A stretch of DNA of 64,000 bases from CAZBEJ01 sp964521305 (GTDB lineage: Bacteria > Patescibacteriota > Microgenomatia > UBA1406 > GWC2-37-13). This document shows, in pieces, positions 26,048-33,334 of this stretch. The first letter of the stretch is position 1. Each line of letters begins with the position of its first letter. The notes beneath the pieces were generated by a model. The model did no database searches. It saw only the letters and a program-made list of their open reading frames with translations, and was not told the origin of the DNA. The stretch is from positions 1-64,000 of the forward strand of contig CAZFQZ010000001.1 in the NCBI GenBank assembly GCA_964521305.1, given 5' to 3'. The translations under genes and the position numbers were made by a program.

Positions 26048-26163
26048 ATATAAAAGAGTATAATAAATAAGATTCGAATCTACAAATCTATTCGTCGAAT
26101 CACCGAATAGTTGTTAACAAGTTAACACGTTAACGGGTTTTATTGATAATTTGTGTCATATAT
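26048..26163. other. Divergent spacer with three GTTAAC repeats
   Basis: GTTAAC occurs at 26113-26118, 26121-26126 and 26129-26134, an exact 8-bp period. To the left are overlapping inverted repeats around GATTCGAATC and ATTCGTCGAAT (about 26070-26105). The spacer separates a pilin-like pair (minus) from uppS (plus). A regulatory role is possible but there is no other evidence. Confidence 0.4.
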
Positions 26164-26862
26164 ATGGGAGTTCCAAAACATGTGGCGATTATTCCCGACG
26201 GAAACAGGCGTTGGGCAAAAAAATACGGTTTAGCCTCGATCGAAGGACATAAGAAAGGGATACAAGTCATGTTCGATTTGGCAAAAAAGGCGAAAGAACT
26301 AGGGATTTCAGTGCTGACCATTTGGGCTTTTTCCACGGAAAACTGGTCGAGGAACGAACAGGAGATACGCGGTTTGATGGGGCTGTTTGAAGCGTTTTTG
26401 AAACTGAATATGAATAAAATTCTGGCAGAAGAAGCAAGGGTTATACATATAGGAAGGAAAGACAGATTGTCTGCCGGATTCAGGAACATGATCCGGGCCC
26501 TTGAGGAGAAAACAAAACGCAATGATGCATATTTTTTTGTTCTGGCCTTGGATTACGGAGGAAGAGATGAGGTATTGCGCGTAGTACAACAGATGAGCCT
26601 GAAATTCAATCCGCCGGCTGGCGAAAAAAATCTGACAGAACAAGAATTTGAGAATTTTTTAGACACAAAGGATATACTGTATCCAAATCCGGATTTGGTC
26701 ATCCGCACGAGCGGAGAACGAAGAACTTCGGGCTTTATGATCTGGCAAGCGGCATATGCCGAATGGGAGTTTGTGGAAGAATACTTTCCCGATTTTACCG
26801 CAGAGCGGTTTGAACAATGCATACGCGACTTCGAGATAAGGAAACGCAGATTCGGGAAATGA
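26164..26862 (+). CDS. uppS: Isoprenyl transferase (undecaprenyl diphosphate synthase)
   Basis: 232 residues from ATG 26164 (MGVPKHVAIIPDGNRRWA), where Asp in PDGNRRWA is catalytic. Further markers are STENWSRN, DYGGRDE and PDLVIRTSGERRTSGFMIWQAAYAEW. The final motif normally reads RxSxFxxWQ, as here. It extends farnesyl diphosphate with IPP to the lipid carrier for wall polymers. It consumes IPP made by the mevalonate operon 2 kb away, and it lies next to glycosyltransferase and PAP2 genes. Confidence 0.95.
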   Translation: MGVPKHVAIIPDGNRRWAKKYGLASIEGHKKGIQVMFDLAKKAKELGISVLTIWAFSTENWSRNEQEIRGLMGLFEAFLKLNMNKILAEEARVIHIGRKDRLSAGFRNMIRALEEKTKRNDAYFFVLALDYGGRDEVLRVVQQMSLKFNPPAGEKNLTEQEFENFLDTKDILYPNPDLVIRTSGERRTSGFMIWQAAYAEWEFVEEYFPDFTAERFEQCIRDFEIRKRRFGK

Positions 26863-26888
26863 TCGGGAATTATTGTATAATGATTTGT

Positions 26889-27935
26889 ATGTTCGCTCCA
26901 ACTTTTATCATAACGAACAAGACTCTCACGAATATCGCAAAAATTGAAGCAGCGGAAGAAGTTATTAAACATTCGCCGCTCTTACCGCTCTGGGAAAAAC
27001 AGTTTAAGGAAGACGCGATCATCCGGTCTGCATATCACGGTACGCATATCGAAGGGAATATGTTGCATAAGGATGAGGCAAAAGATGTGTTGCTGGGAAA
27101 AGAGGTTATCGGCAGACCCAGGGATATCCAGGAAGTCATCAACTACCGCAAGGTTATTGAATTTATCGATGAAGAAGCTCAGAGGAAAATAGACAAAATC
27201 ACCGAAATGCTGGTTAAAAAACTACACCGGATCATCGTCGACAATATCCTGTCGTCGGATCAAGCCGGCGAATACCGGATCAAGCAGGTCGTGGTGAGAA
27301 ATTCCCAGACCGGAGAGATTACCTTCAGACCACCGCCTCCCATAGAAGTTCCTTTCCTCATGAGGGAGTTTTTATACTGGATAAACAAGGAAGATCGTGA
27401 TGAAGTTCATCCGGTTTTGAAAGCCGGGATTATTCACCACGAGCTGGTGCGCATACATCCCTTCATCGATGGAAACGGCAGGATAGCGCGGGTTTTGGCA
27501 ACGCTGATTTTGCTTTTAGGCGGGTACGACATACGCAGGTTTTTTTCGCTCGAGGAATACTATGACAAAGATGCAGTTACATACTACCATAATTTGCAGA
27601 AAGCGACTGCCGGCGATTTGACGAGCTGGTTGGAATATTTTACGTTCGGTGCATCGGTCGAATTCGAAAAAGTAAAGGAGAAAATCCTTAAACTTTCAAA
27701 GGATGTTAAGCTGAAGGAGAAATTCGGCGGTCAACAGATCTATTTGACCGAGCGTCAGATAAAAGTTATCGAGTATATCCAGGAAATCGGATATTTGCAG
27801 AACCAGAACTTTTCTTCGGTATTTCCTGATGTATCCGAAGATACAGTTCTCAGGGATCTGCAGGATTTGATCAAAAAAGGGTTATTAAAAAAAATAGGCA
27901 GCACCAAGGCAGCGAGATATACATTAATAAGTTAA
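26889..27935 (+). CDS. Fic family protein with C-terminal winged helix
   Basis: 348 residues from ATG 26889; TATAAT at 26876-26881 lies 7 nt before it, giving a leaderless start. The N-terminal helix carries YHGTHIEGN, the region of the inhibitory motif in class II Fic proteins. The Fic core HPFIDGNGRIAR is complete with the catalytic His, Asp/Glu and Arg. Residues about 285-348 form a winged helix (YLTERQIKVIEYIQ ... DTVLRDLQDLIKKGLL). It likely transfers AMP to a protein target and may bind DNA to control itself. No toxin-antitoxin partner is visible. Confidence 0.92.
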   Translation: MFAPTFIITNKTLTNIAKIEAAEEVIKHSPLLPLWEKQFKEDAIIRSAYHGTHIEGNMLHKDEAKDVLLGKEVIGRPRDIQEVINYRKVIEFIDEEAQRKIDKITEMLVKKLHRIIVDNILSSDQAGEYRIKQVVVRNSQTGEITFRPPPPIEVPFLMREFLYWINKEDRDEVHPVLKAGIIHHELVRIHPFIDGNGRIARVLATLILLLGGYDIRRFFSLEEYYDKDAVTYYHNLQKATAGDLTSWLEYFTFGASVEFEKVKEKILKLSKDVKLKEKFGGQQIYLTERQIKVIEYIQEIGYLQNQNFSSVFPDVSEDTVLRDLQDLIKKGLLKKIGSTKAARYTLIS

Positions 27936-27939
27936 TAAA

Positions 27940-28125
27940 GTGGACAAGCAATCGCTTGAGATCATCTATTTGGGGTTTCTGTTGCCCGGGTTATTCTCTC
28001 TGACGCTTGTGGCGGAAGGGATATATAAAATTTCCAAGCACGAAGAGGGATTTTTTACCTTTGCCCTGGGTGTGCTTTTTTTGATCGGTTTGGGGTTGGC
28101 TTATCTGTTTTTGTTTAAACAATGA
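27940..28125 (+). CDS. Small membrane protein, two TM helices
   Basis: 61 residues starting at GTG 27940, 4 nt after the fic stop; its TGA overlaps the ligase ATG (ATGA). TMs at about 8-27 and 38-58 with ISKHEEG between. The tight coupling on both sides supports that it is real. No family recognised. Confidence 0.55.
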   Translation: MDKQSLEIIYLGFLLPGLFSLTLVAEGIYKISKHEEGFFTFALGVLFLIGLGLAYLFLFKQ

Positions 28126-29909
28126 AATTCAGGGATTTATCCGTATATATCGAACGCATCGAAAACACCTCTTCCCGTTTGGCTATAACGCACGAGCTGT
28201 CCGATCTTTTCAAGAAATTGGCTCCGGACGAGATCGCCAAGACAGTATATTTGCTGCAAGGCAGAGTAGCTCCCCAATACGAAAAGCTCGAATTCAGCCT
28301 AGCTGAGAAAATGGCGATGAAAAGTATCATTATGGCATTGAACCTCGAAAAAAAACTGTTCGATCACCATTACGCGAAAATAGGAGACCTCGGCAAAACC
28401 GCGGAATATTTTAAAAAAGAAATTAAGCTGTTCGATGAACAAGATCTGAGTATAAAAGAAGTATATGAACAGCTTTTATCGCTTGCCAAAGTATCGGGAA
28501 ACGGATCCCAGGAGACAAAAATCCGCATTCTTTCCAATCTCATCAGGCAACTGGATCCATTATCGGTTCGTTATCTGGTGCGTATACCGGTCGGCGTCAT
28601 GCGGCTTGGATTTTCGGATATGACCGTATTGGATGCGTATTCATGGATGCTGTCCGGCGGGAAAACGTTGCGGTCGACCATTGAACAGGCATACCACGTG
28701 AGTCCTGACCTTGGTATTATAGGGTCGTTGGTCAAGGAGAAGGGTATTAAAGGCTTGGCGCATATCAAACCGAGAATATTTACACCTATATTGATGATGA
28801 GAGCAGAACGGTTGTCATCTGCAGAGGATATAATGAAGCAAATAGGGACGTGTGCCATCGAACCGAAATATGACGGATTCAGGCTGCAAATTCACTACGC
28901 GAAAAAGAAAGATTTGGTCAGGCTGTATTCGCGGAATCTCGAAGAAGTTTCGTATATGTATCCCGATGTGATAGCAGGAGTAAAACAAGAAATCAAAGCT
29001 GATGAAATTATAATTGAGGGGGAGGCAATAGGATTTGATCCGCAGACAGGAACGTTTCTTCCGTTTCAGGAAACCGTACAGAGAAAGAGGAAGTATGACA
29101 TTGAAGAAAAAGCAAAGGAAATCCCGCTTAAACTGTTTTCATTCGAACTTCTTTATTGTGATGGAATCAATTACATCCATAAACCCTATGCCGAGAGAAG
29201 GAAGACGCTGGAGAAAAATCTCAAGATTACCGGTGATATTTTTAAAGACACCATCCTTATTGCCCCGGAGATAGTTGCGCATGACGCAAAAACCATAGAA
29301 ATCGAGTTTGACGACGCCATCTCAAAAGGACTCGAAGGGATTATCGCGAAAAAACTCGACGGTATCTATCAGCCGGGCGCTCGAGGATGGAATTGGATAA
29401 AGTTCAAACGGAGCTACTCGTCGAAAATAGAAGATACGATCGACTGTCTGGTGATGGGATTTGATTTCGGCAAAGGAAAACGGACAAAATTCGGAATCGG
29501 CGCTTTTTTGGTGGGCGTGTATGACGAGAAACACGACCAATATGTTACCATGGCAAAAATCGGGACAGGTTTGTCGGACATAGAGTGGAAAGAGCTGTAT
29601 AAACGATGCAATCTGCACAAGTCAGATAAAAGACCCGCCTTGTACGACGTGGACAAGCAGATGAGCGTGGATGTGTGGGTAAAGCCGAAGATTGTCGTCG
29701 AGATTCGTGCGGACGAAATTTCCCGTTCTCCGGTCCATACCGCAGGGAGAGTTCTGAAAGCATCGAAATCGGGAGGAGCGCTTGAGGTAGATATCCCCGG
29801 ATATGCCTTGCGGTTTCCCCGGCTGGAACGGTTCAGAAACGATAAACGGCCGGAAGATATAACGACGCTGAAGGAAACGGAAAAAATGTTCAAGGCGCAG
29901 AAGAAATAA
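28122..29909 (+). CDS. lig: ATP-dependent DNA ligase, archaeal/eukaryotic type I
   Basis: 595 residues, the size of archaeal LigI. The N-terminal DNA-binding domain (about 1-210) includes PVGVMRLGFSDMTVLDA. The adenylation motif I is EPKYDGFRLQ with the nucleophilic Lys near 249. Motif III FSFELLYCDG, motif IV GLEGIIAK, and motif V WIKFKRSY follow, and the OB domain ends with the RFPR motif VI. Replicative ligases in most bacteria are NAD-dependent (LigA), so this archaeal-type enzyme suggests ancient transfer; whether LigA is also present cannot be seen here. Confidence 0.94.
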   Translation: MKFRDLSVYIERIENTSSRLAITHELSDLFKKLAPDEIAKTVYLLQGRVAPQYEKLEFSLAEKMAMKSIIMALNLEKKLFDHHYAKIGDLGKTAEYFKKEIKLFDEQDLSIKEVYEQLLSLAKVSGNGSQETKIRILSNLIRQLDPLSVRYLVRIPVGVMRLGFSDMTVLDAYSWMLSGGKTLRSTIEQAYHVSPDLGIIGSLVKEKGIKGLAHIKPRIFTPILMMRAERLSSAEDIMKQIGTCAIEPKYDGFRLQIHYAKKKDLVRLYSRNLEEVSYMYPDVIAGVKQEIKADEIIIEGEAIGFDPQTGTFLPFQETVQRKRKYDIEEKAKEIPLKLFSFELLYCDGINYIHKPYAERRKTLEKNLKITGDIFKDTILIAPEIVAHDAKTIEIEFDDAISKGLEGIIAKKLDGIYQPGARGWNWIKFKRSYSSKIEDTIDCLVMGFDFGKGKRTKFGIGAFLVGVYDEKHDQYVTMAKIGTGLSDIEWKELYKRCNLHKSDKRPALYDVDKQMSVDVWVKPKIVVEIRADEISRSPVHTAGRVLKASKSGGALEVDIPGYALRFPRLERFRNDKRPEDITTLKETEKMFKAQKK

Positions 29910-30485
29910 CTACGGGTGTAATACCCGAAGATAGGTAATAATAATGATTAAATCCAATGCGGCAGCGCCAACCAGTTGGGCTATCGTGTGTTTTTTCAGC
30001 ACGTACCGCGCCCAAAAGACCAACGGAATACAGAGATATAACCAGGGAAAACGCCACCCGAACAGATAGTTGATGAAGATCGCGCCCGCTACATTGACGG
30101 TCATATGAAAACTGATTTTCCAAAACAACGTAATCACCGCGTTGACGATGAAAAGAATGAAAAACAGGATATAAAGATGGAGTAATACAGAATTGGCGAG
30201 AAAAAACACCGATGCCAATCCGCACAGGAAACATATAAACATGATAAAGAGAGGCTTGAAGCGTTCGGTTCTTTTAGTCAGATCCAAGTCGCTTACCTTG
30301 CCGGTTTTATAAGCGAGTACGATGGAGGAAAAAGGGATGACAATAAAGAAAAGTATGAGTAAAGAAAGTAGAGGTATTTCCAGGCTGCTTCCAACTCCGG
30401 TGAAAAAAACAAACAAGATTACTAGTACAGGAAGCCATAACTGGGGTCCCAGCAGGAACGAAATGATTTTCGCGACTTTTTTCAT
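29910..30485 (-). CDS. PAP2-superfamily membrane protein
   Basis: 191 residues with about six TM helices. The phosphatase signature is spread as KRTERFKP (KxxxxxxRP-like), SFHMT (SxH) and ARYVLKKHT (RxxxxxH), with the His residues in place, so a lipid-phosphate phosphatase is plausible, for instance recycling undecaprenyl diphosphate. Its ATG overlaps the glycosyltransferase stop, and it is convergent with the ligase gene with no space between stops. Confidence 0.75.
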   Translation of the reverse strand: MKKVAKIISFLLGPQLWLPVLVILFVFFTGVGSSLEIPLLSLLILFFIVIPFSSIVLAYKTGKVSDLDLTKRTERFKPLFIMFICFLCGLASVFFLANSVLLHLYILFFILFIVNAVITLFWKISFHMTVNVAGAIFINYLFGWRFPWLYLCIPLVFWARYVLKKHTIAQLVGAAALDLIIIITYLRVLHP

Positions 30486-31174
30486 GTGTTCAGTTTATGG
30501 TGGTTGGTAAATGTTGAATATATCTTGATGGGATATTCGATAAAGAACGACAGAGGGTTTTTGACGATACGCCGGGCAGACGAATACATGATGAGTTGGT
30601 TGTCGCGTAAAATGCTTCCGTGCGCATGGACGATATGAATCGTCAGATCGATATCTTCGTGTACCTTGGTGTTGTCAGTGCATACGGCCGCGCGTATTTG
30701 TCGCCATAGTTTACTTGTTATACACATGTTTGGACCCATGAGGACGTCATTACCGCGTAACGCAATTTTCATGGATTCTGCGTACAAACGCACAAATGCT
30801 TTCATTACGGAAGGAAGATCATAATATATGATCGGACCGGTCAATGCATCGATGTTTTGAGACGAGAACACGGATTTAATTTTTTGCACCCAATTCCCAG
30901 GAGCATAAGAATCAGCGTCACATCGTGCTATTATCTCAAATCCGGCGGCATCGAAACCCCTGTTTCTCGAAAACGTAATGCCTTGCGTGTGTTCCGTAAC
31001 GATCTTAACAGGGAACCGTCGCACTATTGCGGCAGTTTTGTCCGTCGAATTGTTGTCCACGATGATGATTTCATCAGGTGGAACCGTTTGTTTAAGAAGG
31101 CTCGTTATACATCGTTCAATAAAGACTTCCTCGTTATAAACCGGAATAACGACTGATACTCTCGGATAATTCAT
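30482..31174 (-). CDS. Glycosyltransferase family 2
   Basis: 230 residues: VSVVIPVYNEEVFIERCITSLLKQT at the nucleotide-binding end, DNNSTDKT, GITFSRNRG and ARCDADS (DxD-like metal site). GT-A fold, soluble or peripheral. It probably adds a sugar to a lipid-linked or surface glycan. It shares an operon with the PAP2 protein and is divergent from a second GT2 gene across a 26-bp gap. Confidence 0.9.
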   Translation of the reverse strand: MNYPRVSVVIPVYNEEVFIERCITSLLKQTVPPDEIIIVDNNSTDKTAAIVRRFPVKIVTEHTQGITFSRNRGFDAAGFEIIARCDADSYAPGNWVQKIKSVFSSQNIDALTGPIIYYDLPSVMKAFVRLYAESMKIALRGNDVLMGPNMCITSKLWRQIRAAVCTDNTKVHEDIDLTIHIVHAHGSILRDNQLIMYSSARRIVKNPLSFFIEYPIKIYSTFTNHHKLNT

Positions 31175-31200
31175 GGCTCTTTGGTATAATTTTTACATTC

Positions 31201-32022
31201 ATGGGCACGATAACAGTATCTATCATTATACCAACCTTGCGCGAGAAAGATTTTTTACCCAATTTGCTGAGGGATTTAAAAAACCAGACTGATCGTGATT
31301 TTGAAGTGCTCATCATCGACGCGAAATCCATGGACGGAACGCATGAAATAGTCGGAGCGTATAAAAATCAGCTGAAAGCATGTTTCATTGAAGTAAAGAC
31401 ACCCAATGTTTCCCACCAGAGGAATATCGGAGCAAGACATGCTGTCGGAGATTTCTGCATTTTCCTGGATGCCGATACCAGGATATCGTCAGGTTTTGTG
31501 AAGAAAATAAAAGAATATATAGCAGAGAAAAAAGGACTGCTTTTTTTACCGTATATCATGCCGGACGAGAATTATGCAGAACTTAGGATATTGTTCAAAC
31601 TCATCAATTTTCTTGTCGAAATGTCGCAGAATTTTGCCAAACCGTTTTCACTCGGAGGCTCAATGATCATCGAGAAAAAATTTTTCCACAGAGTGGGCGG
31701 ATTCAACGAAAAAGTATACCTCGGTGAGGATCATAAATTCATCAGAGATGCGCAAAAATGGGGAGTGCGCGCAAAGTTGTTGCATAATGTACGTATCAGA
31801 TATTCGTTGCGTCGTATGAAACAAGAGGGCCAACTGCAATTTTATTACAAAAATCTCATTGCGACGCTACATATCTTATTCAAAGGCAATATTAACAATA
31901 GGATATTTGACTATCAGATGGGAGGTGGCCATTACGACTGGACAGCGCTCAAGCAATACAAAGATCAATCGTTGCAGCGTTCGATCGAACAGATACGCGA
32001 CTTTTTCCGCAGGGAATTCTAG
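31201..32022 (+). CDS. Glycosyltransferase family 2
   Basis: 273 residues with VSIIIPTLREKDFLPNLL, IIDAKSMDGT, SHQRNIGARHA, FLDADTR (DxD) and GGFNEKVYLGEDHKF (ED base). GT-A fold. TATAAT at 31185-31190 is 10 nt upstream of the ATG, so the leader is only a few bases. Substrates unknown; the paired GT2 genes probably serve surface polysaccharide or glycolipid synthesis. Confidence 0.9.
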   Translation: MGTITVSIIIPTLREKDFLPNLLRDLKNQTDRDFEVLIIDAKSMDGTHEIVGAYKNQLKACFIEVKTPNVSHQRNIGARHAVGDFCIFLDADTRISSGFVKKIKEYIAEKKGLLFLPYIMPDENYAELRILFKLINFLVEMSQNFAKPFSLGGSMIIEKKFFHRVGGFNEKVYLGEDHKFIRDAQKWGVRAKLLHNVRIRYSLRRMKQEGQLQFYYKNLIATLHILFKGNINNRIFDYQMGGGHYDWTALKQYKDQSLQRSIEQIRDFFRREF

Positions 32023-32811
32023 TTACAGCGAGAATATGGCGGATATGGGGAAATGGTCGGAGAACCGCAGATCCAATTTGGTTACCTTTTTTATACGCAG
32101 TTTCCGATAAAATATGTAATCAGGTTTGAGGCGGTTGGCAATGGTCCGATTGATAATTTTTAAGGACAAACGTTGCAGGAAATTGAATTGTTCGAATTTG
32201 CCGTCGGCGCTGAAACGTACCGAAGGGAGTACCATATTTCTGGTCGCTTCCTTTAATCCGTATACATGAATAATTTTTTCCAGTCTTTTTCTCCGGTACG
32301 GGAAATAGTTGAAATCACCGCATATGATGATTGGTAACGTTTTGTCCAGGTTCAGCGAGTCCAAAATTCCCCTGATATGGTTGATCCGAATAGAGTTGGT
32401 CGCAAATAACAGCAGGTGGACGTTATATACGGAAATTTTCTTATGCGTGGCCTTGTCCAAAAAATCCGTGCGCAAAATAGTGCGCGGCTGGTTTATCCCC
32501 AGCACGAGTTTGAGGATAAGGAAAAAAATCTCGGGAATGCTTTTGTGCAGATTGATCGGCTCGGAATCGATAAGGGTAAATTTCTTCGGGTTATAATAGG
32601 TCGCGACACCGAAGATGCTGTTGAATTGAATAAATGAATTGCTGTAATCAGCTAATTTATATCCCTTGTTCTCCAGAGACAACAGATTGGTTTCGTCGGT
32701 ATTGATTTCCTGGAAACATATGATATCCGGCCGTTCTTTCTCAATGACCGCGTCGATCTTCTTATATGCCTTGTTGAAAAGGGTATTGTAGGTCAAAACA
32801 CCGAAATTCAT
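32023..32811 (-). CDS. Endonuclease/exonuclease/phosphatase (EEP) family protein
   Basis: 262 residues from ATG 32811, which follows TATAAT (32823-32818) by 6 nt, a leaderless start. EEP landmarks: LTYNT (Asn), FQEIN (Glu), YNVHLL (His), CGDFNYFP (Asp/Asn) and SDHFPI (Asp-His). The catalytic set is complete. No secretion signal is visible. The substrate could be DNA, a phospholipid or an inositol phosphate. Confidence 0.88.
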   Translation of the reverse strand: MNFGVLTYNTLFNKAYKKIDAVIEKERPDIICFQEINTDETNLLSLENKGYKLADYSNSFIQFNSIFGVATYYNPKKFTLIDSEPINLHKSIPEIFFLILKLVLGINQPRTILRTDFLDKATHKKISVYNVHLLLFATNSIRINHIRGILDSLNLDKTLPIIICGDFNYFPYRRKRLEKIIHVYGLKEATRNMVLPSVRFSADGKFEQFNFLQRLSLKIINRTIANRLKPDYIFYRKLRIKKVTKLDLRFSDHFPISAIFSL

Positions 32812-32854
32812 GCTTCTATTATACAAAACTAAGGAACTCACTTGGCGCGTAATG

Positions 32855-32863
32855 TTATCCACA
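32855..32863 (+). other. Single perfect DnaA box
   Basis: TTATCCACA matches the strongest E. coli DnaA box. Only one copy is seen in this spacer, so it does not make an origin by itself. rpmH, yidC and jag, often near the origin, are 5 kb to the right. Confidence 0.4.
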
Positions 32864-32960
32864 AAGGATTTTGTTGAAAAAGTAACGCGGTGTGACTTGC
32901 TAAATCACGTCCCATATTCTATAGGATATCTTATAAATACAGTGTTTTTTTCTATAGGTC

Positions 32961-32989
32961 TTGACAAAACGGAAAATGTTCTTTATAGT
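32961..32989 (+). promoter_or_regulatory. Consensus promoter TTGACA-N17-TATAGT
   Basis: TTGACA at 32961-32966, 17-bp spacer, TATAGT at 32984-32989. The ATG of a 52-codon frame begins 6 nt later, so transcription should start at or beside the ATG. Confidence 0.7.
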
Positions 32990-32995
32990 AAAGTT

Positions 32996-33154
32996 ATGAA
33001 CAGATTTGCATTCTCATCAAAAGCTAAACATATAGAATATGGATTACAAAGGAGTACTGCTCAGAAGACGGATTTGATCAGTTTTGTATCAAACCAATTT
33101 AGACAGCTTTCAAGGAAAAACCTAAAGATTCCCATTCAGCTCTATCAGCTGTAA
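32996..33154 (+). CDS. 52-residue basic small protein, leaderless
   Basis: The frame begins MNRFAFSSKAKHIEYGLQ and ends IPIQLYQL. It is rich in Lys, Arg, Gln and Ser and has no TM. The evidence is positional: a near-consensus promoter ends 6 nt before the ATG, and a strong intrinsic terminator (33177-33230) follows 22 nt after the stop, so this forms a complete stand-alone transcription unit. The frame stays open upstream, but the promoter lies inside that extension. I do not recognise a family. It could instead be a noncoding RNA. Confidence 0.5.
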   Translation: MNRFAFSSKAKHIEYGLQRSTAQKTDLISFVSNQFRQLSRKNLKIPIQLYQL

Positions 33155-33165
33155 TAAATGGGAAT

Positions 33166-33254
33166 AAAAAAAAGAAGAGCATCACTACCGCTCGTATAAG
33201 GGGACGACGAGTAGTAATGCTCTTTTTTTTCCCGAAACACTTTCGGAACTAATT
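33166..33254 (-). ncRNA. Candidate small RNA, copy B of a two-copy element
   Basis: A promoter at 33289-33261 (minus) would start RNA near 33254. The transcript has hairpin 1 (CCGAAA-GTG-TTTCGG, about 33248-33232), an A-run, then a long hairpin (GAGCATTACTA / TAGTGATGCTC) with inner CTCGT/ACGAG, followed by T8. It contains no ORF of note. The 17-mer TTACTACTCGTCGTCCC in its second hairpin also occurs at 537-553 in the same kind of setting. About 89 nt; function unknown. Confidence 0.5.
33177..33230 (+). terminator. Bidirectional intrinsic terminator
   Basis: Stem 33177-33187 with 33212-33222 (11 bp, one mismatch) with T8 at 33223-33230 on the plus strand, and on the minus strand the T-run opposite 33166-33173. 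It ends the 52-codon gene on one side and the DUF2298 gene or the small RNA on the other. Confidence 0.85.
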
Positions 33255-33260
33255 ATCATT

Positions 33261-33289
33261 ACATTAGCAAATACTTTTTTGTTTGTCAA
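33261..33289 (-). promoter_or_regulatory. Promoter TTGACA-N17-TAATGT (minus strand)
   Basis: On the minus strand TTGACA is at 33289-33284, then 17 bp, then TAATGT at 33266-33261. It lies downstream of the DUF2298 stop and upstream only of the hairpin element at 33254-33166, so it seems to serve a short RNA. Confidence 0.55.
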
Positions 33290-33334
33290 CACTGATTTTA
33301 CCTGAAATTTAGCCTCAAAAAATGTAAAAAGGGG

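Noticed and set aside
32860..33000. Replication origin
   Set aside because: Only one perfect DnaA box was found; no box cluster, no AT-rich unwinding repeat and no dnaA/dnaN nearby. Kept only as a single site.
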